Source: Saccopteryx bilineata
Lineage: Eukaryota; Chordata; Mammalia; Chiroptera; Emballonuridae
Assembly: GCF_036850765.1 (NCBI RefSeq)
Contig: NC_089491.1
Span: 133,540,266-133,604,265, forward strand
Reading direction: 5' to 3'
Length of the DNA stretch: 64,000 bases
A program made the position numbers and the translations under genes. The first letter of the stretch is position 1; each line of letters opens with the position of its first letter. Below are positions 33,950-44,640 of this stretch, piece by piece. The notes under the pieces are model-generated. The model was not told the origin of the DNA and did no database searches. It saw only the letters and a list, made by a program, of their open reading frames with translations.

Positions 33950-34505
33950 CTTTAAATATATTAATTTTATATATATAGAAAGAAATAGATTTGTTGTTCT
34001 ACTTTTTTTTTTTTTTTTTTTGCTATTTTTCTGAAGTTGGAAATGGGGAGGCAGTCAAACAGACTCCCGCATGTGCCCGACCGGGATCCACCCGGAATGC
34101 CCACCAGGGGGCGATGCTCTGCCCATCTGGGGCGTTGCTCTGTTGCAACCAGAGCCATTCTAGCGCCTGAGGCAGAGGCCATGGAGCCATCCTCAGCGCC
34201 CGGGCCAACTTTGCTCCAATGGAGCCTTGGCTGCGGGAGGGGAAGAGAGAGACAGAGAGGAAGGAGAGGGGGAGGGGTAGAAAAGCAGATGGGCTCCTCT
34301 CCTGTGTGCCCTGATCAGGAATTGAACCCGGGACTTCTGCACGCCAGGCTGATGCTCTACCACTGAGCCAACTGGCCAGGGCTGTTGTTCTACTTATTTA
34401 TGCATTCATTGATTGCTCCTTGTGTGTGCCCTGACCAGGGATCAAACCTGCAACCTTGGCATATTGAGACAATGCTCTAACCAACTGAGCTACCAGGCCA
34501 GAGTC
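33950..34505 (-). repeat. VES-type SINE, antisense, split by a Rhin-type SINE
   Basis: The reversed head at 34396-34503 ('gtgccctgaccagggatcaa') and tail at 33950-33991 belong together. Confidence 0.85.
34005..34382 (-). repeat. Rhin-type SINE nested in VES, antisense
   Basis: Flanked by tgttgttctactt at 33992-34004 and 34383-34395. Exact forward CTCF-like 13-mer at 34101-34113. Nearly complete. Confidence 0.95.
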
Positions 34506-34535
34506 TGAAGAATCATCTTTTAAAACATAGCTCTT

Positions 34536-34899
34536 GTTTGACCAGTAGTGGCTAAGTGAATAGAGTGTCATCCTGGGATGATGAGGTCCCAGATTTGAAA
34601 CCCTGAGGTCACCAACTTGAGTGTGGGGTCACCAGCTTGAGTGAGGGATCATCAACACGATCCCATGGTTGCCTGCTTGAGTCCAAAGGTTGCTAGCTTG
34701 AAGCCCAAAGTCACTGGCTTGAGCTAGGGGTCATGGCTCAGCTGTAGCCCCCCAGTTAAGGCACGAATGAGAAAGTAATCAATGAACAACTAAAGTGCCA
34801 CAACTATGAATTGATGCTTCTCTTCTTTCTCCCTTCCTGTCTGTCTGTCCCTGTCTGTTCCTTTCTCTCTCTCAATCTTTCTCTCTCTCAAAAAAAAAT
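34536..34899 (+). repeat. Long D-type tRNA SINE
   Basis: Head 'ttgaccagtagtggctaagt', 'cttgag' modules, CT tract and A tail. Confidence 0.9.
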
Positions 34900-34924
34900 T
34901 TACTAGACTTCATCTCAGTTCACT

Positions 34925-35330
34925 CATACTCTTCTTCACTATTACAATACAGCCTAAACTTTTTAATATTTTCAAGGCTCTTCCCATTCTATCTTTCCAT
35001 AGCTTATCTTCAACTTCTCTTGCACCTAGAATATTACTCCACTAAAGTCTCCTGTGCTATCTCAAATCTCTAATGGTGTAATTCTGTTCCCTTGCCTGAG
35101 ATGCACTTTCCTCCTCCTGTCCTCACTTGTTGAAATTCTTCTGTTCCTAAATCCCAGGTCAGTCTGATGCCTCTTCCCTTCCCACCCACCAAGCCAGAAA
35201 ATCAGGTCCTGTACTTATAAACCATGCATTGCTTCTAAACACATTCTGCTTTGTGCTATAGTTATTCATGTACACATTAGCAAGCCCAATAGATTATGCA
35301 CACTATTTGGATAGGACCCTCTCCTTACAC
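34925..35330 (+). mobile_element. L2-like LINE fragment
   Basis: 'cttgcctgagatgcactttc' and 'tcctaaatcccaggtcagtc' fit the decayed L2 3' region. Confidence 0.45.
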
Positions 35331-35380
35331 CTTGTAGGAAGTAGTAACCTAGTACCAAGTGATTCTTACCTTTATCTATA

Positions 35381-35453
35381 CTGCTCACAAAAATTAGGGG
35401 ATATTTCAAAATGAATATGAAGTTATAAAATATCCCCTAATTTTTGTGAGCAA
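35381..35453. mobile_element. Tiny mariner/Tc1-type MITE, near-palindrome
   Basis: A perfect 25-bp inverted repeat (35382-35406 and 35428-35452, beginning tgctcacaaaaattagggg) with a 21-bp loop. It is flanked by TA on both sides (35379-35380, 35454-35455). This is typical of TA-targeting mariner-like MITEs; the source family is not identified. Confidence 0.85.
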
Positions 35454-35500
35454 TACATTTCAAAGAGTGCTAATCACATTGCCAAGAAAAAAAAGTATGC

Positions 35501-35886
35501 ATCCCTGGGTGGTTGGCTCAGTGAATAGAGCATCAGCCAGGCATATGAATGTCCTGGGTTCAATTCCCAGTCAGGGCACACAGGAGAAGCGATCATCTTC
35601 TTCTCTCCCCCTTCTCTCCCTCTTCCCCTCACACAGACAGTGGCTTGATTGGCCCAAGCTTTGGCCTATGGTGCTGAGGATAATTCAGTTGATTCTAGCA
35701 TTGGCTCCAGATGGGGGTTGCCAGATGGATCCCGCTCGGGGGCACATGCAACAGTCTGTTTATCCCTTCTTTTCTCACAGAAGGAAGGAAGGAGGGAAGG
35801 AAGGAAGGAAGGAGAGAGAGGTTGGGAGGGAGGGAGGGGAAGGAGGGAGGGAGGAAGAAGGAAAAGAAAGAGGGAAAGAAAATAAC
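35501..35886 (+). repeat. Rhin-type SINE with expanded purine tail
   Basis: Flanked by agtatgc at 35494-35500 and 35887-35893. Old copy; its 3' tail has expanded into GGAA/GGGA repeats (35780-35880). Confidence 0.9.
35780..35880 (+). repeat. GGAA/GGGA purine repeat with G-quadruplex motif
   Basis: About 100 nt of almost pure purine. gggagggagggagggg at 35824-35839 has four G-tracts with one-base loops, a canonical G4 pattern on the + strand. Confidence 0.85.
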
Positions 35887-36111
35887 AGTATGCTTCTATG
35901 AAGAGAAGTATGATCAGGGTGTGAGCCACCTCATTTTTTGAGTGTAAAGTGGGCTAACTCTAGTCTTATACCAAAATAGATGTCTGACTTTTCTTAACTT
36001 TCGGCCAAAAGTAATCAAAACCATGGAATTAGAAAACTGCTTTTCTTAATCACACTCAGTCCCTCAAATAGTTTATGCTTTTCCTTTGTTGCAGATTTGA
36101 GAATGAGCCTG

Positions 36112-36462
36112 ACGAGGCAGTGGTACAGTGGATAGAGTGTTGCTGGGATGCTAAGGTCCCAGGTTCTAAACCCCGAGGTCGCTGGCTTGAGCATAGACTC
36201 ACCAGTTTGAACGTGGGATCATAGACATGACCCCATGGTCACTGACTTGAGCCCAAAGGTTGCTGACGCAAAGCCCAAGGTTGCTGGCTTGAGCAAGGGG
36301 TCACTGGCTCAGCTGGAGTATCCCTCCACTTGTCCCCCCCCCCCATTGAAGACATGCATGAGAAAGCAATCAATGAACTGCTAAAGTGTCACAACTACAA
36401 GTTGATGCTTCTGATCTCTCTCCTTGTCTGTCTCTCTCTCTTGCTAAAAAAAAAAAAAAAAT
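36112..36462 (+). repeat. Long D-type tRNA SINE
   Basis: Head 'gcctgacgaggcagtggtac', C-run at 36335-36350, A tail. Imperfect flanks ttgagaat/ttgagagcat. Confidence 0.9.
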
Positions 36463-36716
36463 TGAGAGCATACCTTTTGTATATTTTTCTTTGATTCAGA
36501 TTGATTACTGTAGAAGAACTGACTAACAACATTCATATATATACTTATATTGGAAGCATAATTGTACCAAATAAAAGTATTGGTCAGTATTTCCTAAACT
36601 TGACTTATGATGTTATATAATTAAGTTTAGCTTAATTGTTGTTGCTTTAGTGTCTTTTACTTGTTAAAGAAAAGGCTGATAATGTTTGGTGAGTTTGTCA
36701 GTTATAAAATGGAAAG

Positions 36717-36894
36717 CAGCCTTGAGCAAGGGGTCACTGGCTCTGCTATAGCCCCTTGTCAAGGCATATATGAGAAAGCAATCAATGAACAACTAAGGAG
36801 CTGCAACGAAGAGTTGATTCTTCTCATCTCTCCATTCCTGCCTGTCTGTCCCTGTCTGTCCCTCTCTCTGTCTCTGTCACAAAAAAATAAATAA
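36717..36894 (+). repeat. 5'-truncated D-type SINE with exact TSD
   Basis: Starts in mid-element at 'cagccttgagcaaggggtca' and lacks the tRNA head, yet is bracketed by the 13-bp repeat ataaaatggaaag at 36704-36716 and 36895-36907. A genuine truncated insertion. Confidence 0.95.
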
Positions 36895-37059
36895 ATAAAA
36901 TGGAAAGGAATTAGAGAAATATTATATATTATTTGATACATTCAGGGTTACTTCAAAGAATATGTCTAGAATTAAAGTTATTTTATCCAGGAGGATACTG
37001 GATACAGGAAGATATCCAGAAGAAGAGATAATATAAAAACCAAACATTTATTGCTTACT

Positions 37060-37250
37060 TATATCAGGGTCTTTTCTTTTTAATGTTATTTATTCTTCAT
37101 AAGGATACAATGAAGTAAGCACTATTGTTATAGATGAGAAATCTGTGATTGAGGAACAGACACAACCTTACTTGATGTGGCCAACACCCATTTAGATGCA
37201 TCTGTCTCTAAAACCAGTGCTCCTTACCATTAGAGGGTTTTATATTGCCT
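37060..37250 (-). repeat. MIR SINE, antisense
   Basis: 'gtaagcactattgttataga' and 'ctctaaaaccagtgctcctt' follow reverse MIR. Confidence 0.6.
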
Positions 37251-37869
37251 TCCAATTTGGGTATTAAAACAAATGAATAAATAAAAATAATGAAACTAGT
37301 GTTGTTTTCAGATAGAGCTTTAGTTGGAAGAACAAGTACTACATGGGGAAAAGTAGCACAGTCTTTTAAGATTGCTTATCATGCACTGTGTATCCCAGGA
37401 CTTTTAGTGTGAAATGGAAATCCAGGTTGCTTGGGTAAGCACACTGTGTTCTGCTGTCAAAGCTGTTGGAAGCAGTACCTGAACCTTACATACATTCTAC
37501 TAGATCAGTTATGCTCTATGGTTGTGAAGAGAGCTGCAAGTAGTACTTCATATATAATTTCACTCTTTAAATAAGGAAACTATTGACTCATTTCTAATCT
37601 AACCTCTTTTGGACAAAGGTTGGAACTCCTTTGGTAATTACTGGGGCAAAAAAACCCAAACAAGTCAGGGTAGGTAACAGGTGATATCAAGGGCATGGCT
37701 TTATGCATTCTTTAACTTGAAAGAATATTAGAGAGAATTTAAGTATAAAGCTTTTAGCCCCCTGAATTTAAAGTTCATTATACTTTCTCCAGTTGGTAAA
37801 AGGATTAAAATAGTAAGAATTATAACAAAAGCCAATAGTAATGTATTATACTTAAAATGTTTTAATACT
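37251..37869. other. Intronic, unclassified
   Basis: AT-rich, no gene, no recognised repeat. Confidence 0.4.
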
Positions 37870-38055
37870 ACTGTAACATGCCTAGTATTTAAAATATATT
37901 ATTTCCTTAAATCTATATCAAAAGTCTTATAAAGGTAGGTATTATTCTCATTTTTTTAGCTGAAGAAACTAAAACTGAAAAGATAATATAATTTGTTCAA
38001 GGTAACAAAATTATGATTTTAAATGAAGTCTATCTCACCTTAAAACCTTTGCCTT
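37870..38055 (-). repeat. MIR SINE, antisense
   Basis: 'aaaggtaggtattattctca' and 'gctgaagaaactaaaactga' match reverse MIR. Confidence 0.65.
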
Positions 38056-38299
38056 ACTCTTTCTGTTATTCATGTTGTGTCGTCACATCATTCCCCAACA
38101 ACAGGTGGTCAGTGCTGCAGAGCGTGGGGAGAGAGTACAGCCAAAAGAAACTTGGAAGTAGGTAGAACCTAATTGGGACCTGAGTCTGCAGTGATGCTGA
38201 TTGTACCTCCCCTGGGATGCAACTCAGAATAGAACATTTCACTCCAAATGTGACTTTGGAACAGACTTAAGTTCAAGGAAAGGCCAATTGATGTTTGCA

Positions 38300-38470
38300 C
38301 AGTAGTGTCAGTCATAAAATGATAGAACTGGAAGAGACCTTCGAGATCATCTATTCTAACCTTCTCATTTTACAGGAAACTACATTAAACCCAAAGATAT
38401 TGACTCCTTTGATCAAGGTTATGGTTTTTGAGAGAACCGGTAAAGGAGTTCTGGTCTGCTGGTCTAAGAC
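38300..38470 (+). mobile_element. CR1/L3-like ancient LINE remnant
   Basis: 'gatagaactggaagagacct' followed by 'tcgagatcatctattctaac' and 'tctcattttacaggaaact' is a phrase typical of mammalian CR1/L3 relics. It lies about 75 bp upstream of LIMA1 exon 2. Confidence 0.45.
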
Positions 38471-38542
38471 TGCACTGCTGCCAGGGCTGGAGCTGGAGAA
38501 TCCTCTTCTGTGTCTAATATTCTGCCTTTCTTTATTGAATAG

Positions 38543-38565
38543 GTGTTTCAGTATCTGTAAACAAG
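38543..38565 (+). other. LIMA1: LIMA1 exon 2, 5'UTR part
   Basis: Begins after the acceptor at 38541-38542, preceded by a pyrimidine-rich tract at 38520-38533. If the downstream AG (38550-38551) is used instead, the exon is nine bases shorter, with no effect on the protein. Confidence 0.65.
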
Positions 38566-38684
38566 ATGGAATCAACTCCATTTAATCGACGGCAATGGAC
38601 TTCACTATCATTGAGGGTAACAGCCAAAGAACTTTCCCTTGTCAACAAGAACAAGTCATCAGCTATTGTAGAAATATTCTCCAA
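38566..38684 (+). CDS. LIMA1: LIMA1 first coding exon (EPLIN-beta N-terminus)
   Basis: LIMA1 (EPLIN) bundles actin filaments, slows their depolymerisation and links cadherin-catenin junctions to actin; it also takes part in intestinal cholesterol uptake. This exon codes for the first 39 residues plus two bases of codon 40, beginning MESTPFNRRQWTSLSLRVTA and ending in AIVEIFS. That is the N-terminus of the long (beta) isoform, which I recognise from the human protein; residue 4 is T here against my recollection of S in human. The ATG has A at -3 and G at +4, a strong context. The exon (with 5'UTR from 38543) follows an acceptor AG at 38541-38542; a second AG at 38550-38551 could serve as an alternative. 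The donor AA|GTAAGT is at 38685. The intron is phase 2. The short alpha isoform starts further downstream and would not include this exon. Confidence 0.93.
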
Positions 38685-38777
38685 GTAAGTACTTAAGTAC
38701 TGATTCTGGTCCAAAAGGACCATCTGTCTTGAACAAACATTACCACATGTTAAAAAAATCAATAAAGGAAGTACATG

Positions 38778-39121
38778 ATAGCCTGACCAGGCAGTGGAGC
38801 AGTGGATAGAGTGTCAGCCTGGGACGCAAAGGACCTACATTCAAACCCTGAGGTCGCCAGCTTGATCATGGGGTTGCCGGCTTGAGCATGGGATCATATA
38901 CATGATCCCATGGTCACTGGCTTGAAGCCCAAGGTCACTGGCTTGAGCAAGGGATCACTCGCTCTACTGGAGCCTGCCAGTCAAGGCACATTGAACAAAA
39001 AACAATCAAATGAACAACTAAGATGATGCAATGAAGAATTGATGCTTCTCATCTCTCTCCCTTCCAGCCTGTCTGTCTGTTCCTAACTGTTTCTCTCTCT
39101 TGCTAAAAGAAGAAAAAAAGA
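38778..39121 (+). repeat. Long D-type tRNA SINE with TSD
   Basis: Head 'gcctgaccaggcagtggagc'. Flanked by aagtacatg at 38769-38777 and 39122-39130. It begins only 93 bp after LIMA1 exon 2. Confidence 0.95.
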
Positions 39122-39130
39122 AAGTACATG

Positions 39131-39438
39131 TATTAAAATAGCTTTATTGAGATTCATTTGTATTTTAGGTACCATACAGGCACTGTGGAAAAGGATGGTG
39201 ATAATAATCAGAAAACAGATTTTGTCTTTAATTTTTTTTTTAGTTGAGGAAAGAAAAAGTTACAAATGCAAAAGATAGTTATAAAACACATAATTATTAA
39301 GCAATATGTCCACAATTCCCAAATGAGCAGGAGTAAGGCCTAGATACAGAATAAGAAAAAGAGGGAGTAACCATCATGGGCACTCCCATCAGGAAAGCTT
39401 CCTGGCTGAGATGAGTTTTTCTGTTGTTTTGTTTTTGT
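39131..39438. other. Intronic, unclassified
   Basis: No gene. A T-rich run lies at 39230-39242. Confidence 0.4.
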
Positions 39439-39439
39439 T

Positions 39440-39763
39440 TTTGTTTTTTTTAGGGAGAGAGACAGAGGGCCAGGTAGACAGACAGGAAGGAGAGAGATGA
39501 GAAGCATCAATTCTTCGTTGCAGCTCCTTAGTTGTTCATTGATTGCTTTCTCATATGTGTCTTGACCAGGCGGCTTCAGCAGAGTGAGTGACCCCTTGGT
39601 CAAGCCAGCAACCTTGGGCTCAAGCCGGTGAGCCCACGCTCAAGCTGGTGAGCCTTGCTCAAACCAGAGCTCTCACTCAAGCCAGCAACCTCAAGGTTTC
39701 AAACCTGGGTCCTCTGCGTCCCAGTCTGATGCTCTATCCATTGCACCACCACCTCGTCAGGCT
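39440..39763 (-). repeat. Long D-type tRNA SINE, antisense
   Basis: T-rich left end, 'gctcaagcc' modules, reversed head ending 'ctcgtcaggc' at 39763. Confidence 0.9.
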
Positions 39764-40034
39764 TATGTAGTTGTTTCTTGATTGCTTCTCATATATGCTT
39801 TGACAAAGGGACATTGCTCAAGCTGAGCCCGTGAACCCTTGCTCAAGCCAGTAACTTGGGGCTCAAGCCAGTGACTTTTGAGCTCAAGCCAATGACCTTG
39901 GGATCATTTTGATGATCCCATGCTCAAGCTGGCAAGCCCACACTCAAGCCAGCAACCTCGGAGTTTCAAACCAGAGTCCTCAGCATCCCAGGTCAATGCT
40001 CTACCCACTCACTGTGCCACCACCAGTCAGGCCA
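39764..40034 (-). repeat. D-like tRNA SINE, antisense, abutting
   Basis: A second reversed copy starting mid-element ('gtagttgtttcttgattgct') and ending 'caccaccagtcaggcc'. The previous SINE probably inserted into it. Confidence 0.8.
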
Positions 40035-40179
40035 GTGTTTGTTAGTTAATAGGAAGCTACAATACATTTAAGAGAAGAGAGATGGTAAAGATTTGAAGAA
40101 AGTAATTCTGAGAGCTATCTCTAGGATACAATTAAATACTAATAAGAGGTTTCTGTAATCTACAGTGTCACTTTTTCTT

Positions 40180-40240
40180 CATAACAATCCATCAAGCACC
40201 TGCTATGTGGAAAACAGTGCCCTTTCAAACTATTGACCTT
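40180..40240 (-). repeat. MIR SINE fragment, antisense
   Basis: 'catcaagcacctgctatgtg' and 'acagtgccctttc' match the reverse MIR end. Confidence 0.5.
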
Positions 40241-40479
40241 GATTATCACTTAAGGTGAAGTAGAGGTTACATAAGAATTCCTAGCCCTTTTACCTTTCAC
40301 ATTATGCATTTTATATTGCTGTAATTTTATGTCATAGATGTATTATTCTTATCAAAAAAGGAAAATTAATGAAGATATTTTGCGCAGAAAGGGTCAAGAT
40401 CTAGAAAACTATTGACATTTAATCCCTGATTGCAAGGAACTTAATAGTATAGTTTATTTAGTATTATTTATATGGTAGA

Positions 40480-40985
40480 AGTCTCCAAACCTCCTTCATC
40501 TTAAGAATCACATGGAGTACTTGTTAATAGTATAGCATTGCAGTTATCTATGCTACATGAAGAAAAATCTCCCAAGTTTAGTGGCTTAAAATAAAGAGAA
40601 CATTTATTTTGCTTATAAATCTCCAGTTTGGACAGAGCTTGCCTCTGCTTCCCTCAGCATCAGCCAGGGTGGCTCAAAGACTTGGGGAGGGGGGCATAAT
40701 TTTATCTAAAGGCTCTCACCTCACCAGTGAGGTGGTTGATGCCAGCTGTCATCTGGGCTCTCAGCTGGGGTCTGTTCAGAATACCTACACATGCTTTTCC
40801 ATGTGGCTGCTTGGCTTGGTTGGCTGCGTTCCAAGGGCAAACATCCAGACACAGAGGGAGGGAGGGAGGGAACAAAGAAGGAAGGGAGTTAGGGTCAGAG
40901 GATGTATTGCCTTTTGTGACCTAGTCTCAGAAGTTAAACACTTTTGCCACATTCTTTTCTTTAGAAGTGAGTCACTAAGCCTGGC
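40480..40985. mobile_element. Old repeat mosaic: hAT-like piece then LTR-like piece
   Basis: 40480-40545 resembles the end of MER20-type hAT. 40548-40985 contains 'gttatctatgctacatgaag' and 'agtttagtggcttaaaataa' with 'gccttttgtgacctagtctc', phrases of an old mammalian interspersed repeat probably of LTR type. Class not certain. The 177-codon open frame at 40609-41142 runs from this into a SINE and is not a gene. Confidence 0.4.
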
Positions 40986-41025
40986 TCATATTCAGAGGGA
41001 AGAGAGTTTGACTCTACTTTTTTAT

Positions 41026-41224
41026 TTTAATTTATTTATTCATTTTTTTAGAGAGGAGAGGGAGAGACAGAGAGAGAGAGGAGAGACAGAGAGAGAGAAG
41101 GGGGGGAGGAGCTGGAAGCATCAATTCCTATATGTGCCTTGACCAGGCAAGCCCAGGGTTTCGAACTGGCGACCTCAGCATTTCCAGGTCGACGCTTTAT
41201 CCACTGCGCCACCACAGGTCAGGC
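41026..41224 (-). repeat. Short C-type tRNA SINE, antisense, with TSD
   Basis: A 17-bp exact duplication tgactctacttttttat at 41009-41025 and 41225-41241. Confidence 0.95.
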
Positions 41225-41324
41225 TGACTCTACTTTTTTATGTGAGGAATGTCAAAGATTGTTTTGGACATGTTTTAAAACCATCCTGTATGGCTTGATA
41301 GCCCTCTTTTCCCCCCAAATATTT

Positions 41325-41648
41325 TTTTTTTAAGAGAGAGAGAGAGGGAGGGAGAGAGACAGGAAAGGAAAGAGATGAGAAGCATCAACTTTGTGACACT
41401 TTAGTTGTTCATTGATTGCTTCTCATATGTGCATTGACTGGGGGGCTACTGCCAAGCCAGTGATCCCTTGCTCAAGCCAGTGACTTTGAGCTCAAGCCAG
41501 TGACCATGGGATCATGTCATGATCCCACACTCAAGCTGGCAACCCCGCGCTCAAGGTGGTGAGCCTGCGCTCAAGCTGGCAACCTCGAGGTCTTGAACCT
41601 GGGACCTCAGCGTCCCAGGTCAACACTCTACCCACTGCACCTCTAATC
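41325..41648 (-). repeat. D-like tRNA SINE, antisense
   Basis: T-run, (GA)n, 'gctcaagcc' modules and reversed eroded head ending near 41648. Confidence 0.85.
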
Positions 41649-41649
41649 A

Positions 41650-41765
41650 GTCTCCCCCTCTAAAGATTCTGATTTGATGTCTAGGGTGGGGCCTAGGAAT
41701 TTGTGTTTTTAACAAGTATCCCAGGTGATTTTTATCTCCAGGGAAGTTTAGGAAGCACTGGTAGT
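41650..41765. mobile_element. MER20-like hAT-Charlie remnant
   Basis: 'agattctgatttgatgtcta', 'ggtggggcctaggaatttgt' and 'atcccaggtgatttttatct' are diagnostic phrases. Confidence 0.7.
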
Positions 41766-42585
41766 GGAAGGAAGGGATTTGTGAACTTGAAGCAGCACAC
41801 TTGAGCATAAAACAGAATGATAGGTTCAAGCAAAGGATTGTGGAAACAACATGAGTACAGGGAATAGGAAAGCAAGCAGTCTGACATGGAGAAATACAAA
41901 GGAGAGAAGGGACTGGTGCAGTGCAGATCAGGTAGGGCCAGATGACAGAAGGCCTTGATGCATGCTAAGTTTAGGATTTAGTTAAATAATGGAAACAATT
42001 GAAGATCTTCATGCAGGGACAATGATATGATCAGACTTACATTTTAGAAAGATGCTTCTGGCAAAGGTGTTAAAGGTATCCTGGAAAGATGAGAGATTGA
42101 TAGCATGGAGACAAGTCATGAGGCTTTCTTGTGTACCCAAGTTAAAGTATTGAGGGTAGGGGGCAGCAGGAATGGAAAGGAAGGGAAGGATTTGAGACAG
42201 TATTAAGATGAGATTAATGGGACTTGGAAACTCCCTGTTCAGCAGAGAAACTTCACATTCTTACCCTTTTCACCCTCCCTAGCCCCACCTCTCTTCAACT
42301 GAACTTGGCTTTCCCTTGACGTGCATTCTGTCTGAGTTGTGTCTGCCTGCTCTTTCTGCACATGCTGCTCTGAAGTGTTCTGCGGCCAGCAGTCATTGCC
42401 ACTGTTTCCCATCCCTGGTATTTTGTATCTTGTTCTAAATGTCTAAACCTGTGCTTTGAGGCTCCACAACTAACTATGCCATACTTCTCTTATTCTCTCC
42501 TTTATTGCAGTGGGATGTCAGCCTTCAGGCCAAGCTCCTTGCCTTCCCTGGGGACACCAGCTTCCAGATCCATTCTCTTCTCAGT
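41766..42585. other. Intronic, possibly ancient LINE-derived
   Basis: 'cagatgacagaaggccttga' and 'atgatatgatcagacttaca' look like a decayed ancient LINE; I cannot assign it. No gene. Confidence 0.35.
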
Positions 42586-42815
42586 GTTTCTCAGTGGGGG
42601 TGCTATTAGCATTTTGGATGAGGCCTATCTTCCTTGTGCAGGATGTTTATCTTGCCTTCCTCCAAATGCTAGTAGCACCCTATGACATTGTGATAACCAA
42701 AAATTTTAAAAAAGGGTGAAGGAGAAACCCCAAAAAGAGTTCCATTGTCTCTGGACAATGTCTCTCATAACCCCTGCATCTAACCCCAACCCTATCATCA
42801 CCCAGACTATCTCTG
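42586..42815 (-). mobile_element. MER5A-like hAT-Charlie remnant
   Basis: 'gtttctcagtgggggtgcta', 'tgtgcaggatgtttatcttg' and 'ctctggacaatgtctctcat' follow reversed MER5A order. Confidence 0.7.
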
Positions 42816-43249
42816 AAATGTACATTTGGAAAACCTGCTCCCTGATTAGAGCCTCCTGTGCTTCCACATGTTATTTCCACTAACTTTGCTCTTTGGCCAC
42901 ACTGGGACACTCAGGCCGTGGATGTCAGTCGCCTTCCTGGCTTCATGTCCTTTCCTGCCTAACTTGGTCAGTCATGTCAGTGAAACTCTCACCCTTTCCT
43001 CAGTTCCTGTCTCACTTTTTTTGTCCTTGTCCAGGCCAGCCAATTCTCAAAATAGAGAATTTGAGTCTTACAGTAGCACTGATGAGAGTTAGTAAGTTGG
43101 AAAAAGTTGTTCATCTTAGGGGCCTTCTGAATTTTAAAGAGAGAAAGTGCAAAGGGATCTTAGAGCTTACCTTCTCATAGCATAGTAGGTTGTCTTTTCT
43201 CCATGAAAGTTATAAGGGCAAATAGCAGTTATGCAAAACTGTAAATCCT
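42816..43249. other. Intronic, unclassified
   Basis: No gene. Open frames of 74-95 codons show no domain. Confidence 0.4.
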
Positions 43250-43400
43250 GAACTCATTAATTAGAATCCATATGCCAAGCATTGTGCTAGACTCTTGATA
43301 GAAATCGATACTACTTCTAATCCTAACAAAAACTGTATTGTCCCTGTTTTATAGTCGAGAAAACTGAGATGTAGAGAGTAACCGGCCCATGTTAATATTT
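43250..43400 (-). repeat. MIR SINE, antisense
   Basis: 'atgccaagcattgtgctaga' and 'gtcgagaaaactgagatgta' match reverse MIR. Confidence 0.75.
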
Positions 43401-43951
43401 TAACTTGTTCTGTCTAGTATTTTTCTTCTGATGCATATATCCTAATCTATTGAACTGGTTTGAGGGTTGAATAGAATTTTATTTGGTTGGGAGGATAGTT
43501 GCGACATTACAGAGAAATGGTAACAATAGGAAGTAAGGCACAGAAGTAGGACAGGGCATGATGTGCACTTAAGATAGTGGAAATCAGAGGTCAGCCTGGA
43601 TTTCTTTTCCAGGTTTCGTATTCAGTGGAGGCATACTGCTGATATTGCATAAGGCTTTTAGGGTTCACTCACTGTAGGTTCACAGAGCAGATTGCAAGAC
43701 TGTGTTCTTCATGGCGTATATGAATGTCTACTTCCAGCACCTTGTGACCTGATTTTCTCTTATTTTTGAAACACTCTATTATGGGGTTTGGAATTAGTAA
43801 GTCCTATATAAGCCTACATAAAAGACTAAGGAATCCGTAGGAGATTTCTGATCAGAGACTAATACAAAATTCAGAGGGACCTTAATCTGACTGATGTTTA
43901 TAGAATTAGCTGGGCTTGCTTTTTTTGTCATTGAAAATGACTAGCATTTCA
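43401..43951. other. Intronic, unclassified
   Basis: No gene or recognised repeat. Confidence 0.4.
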
Positions 43952-44260
43952 ATTTTTTTTTTAACGAAACAGACATACAGGAAGGGAGAGAGATGAGAAG
44001 CATCAACTCATAGTCGTGTCACCTTAGTTGTTCATTGATTGCTTTCTCATATGTGCCAGTGACTCCTTGCTCAAGCCAGCAACGTTGGGCTTTAATCTAT
44101 CAACCTTTGGGCTGAGGCCAGCGACCACAGGGTCATGTCCATGATCCCATACTCAAGCCAGATGAGTCTTCACTGAAGCTGGCAGTGTTGGTGTTTTGAA
44201 CTTGGGTCTGCAGCATCCCAGGCTGATGCTCTATCCACTGTGCCACCACCTACTCAGGAT
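43952..44260 (-). repeat. Long D-type tRNA SINE, antisense
   Basis: 'gaagggagagagatgagaag', reversed modules and head at the right end. Confidence 0.9.
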
Positions 44261-44490
44261 CTTTTTATACTTTTTATCCTGGTAATAATATGCAATTTAT
44301 GAGGGTGCTGTAGATTCCCTCCATATTTCTCATGCTCTGCAGGTGAAGGCTGAAATATTTTCTCTAGAATTCTTGACTTGATAAAATTTGTGACAAACTC
44401 TGTCTGTACAAACAAGAGACTTCACACCTTTTGTCACAGTTTATTGTCTGCCTGTGGGCCTCTGAACATTGAGCACAAAATCCCGGTCAT

Positions 44491-44620
44491 GAGGCCCTTG
44501 TGGGGTAGTTCAGTTGGTTGGAGTATCATCAGAATCAACCAATGAATGCAAAAATAAGTGGAACAACAAATTGATTCTCTCTCTCTCTCTCTCCCTTCCT
44601 CTCTCTCTAAAATTGTTTTT
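44491..44620 (+). repeat. VES-type SINE with internal deletion
   Basis: The tRNA-like 5' part 'ttcagttggttggagtatca' jumps directly to the tail 'gaatcaaccaatgaatgcaa', so the B-box region is missing. Confidence 0.8.
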
Positions 44621-44640
44621 TTTTTTAAAGTTCTGGCCAT

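Larger units (their letters stand above)
2930..38542 (+). other. LIMA1: LIMA1 intron 1 (inferred)
   Basis: It runs from the GTAAGG donor at 2930 to the acceptor AG at 38541-38542. About 35.6 kb long, it is filled mainly with transposable elements listed individually. Validity depends on the exon 1 call. Confidence 0.45.

Noticed and set aside
40609..41142. 177-codon open frame
   Set aside because: It crosses from an old repeat into a C-type SINE and its tail; no protein family.
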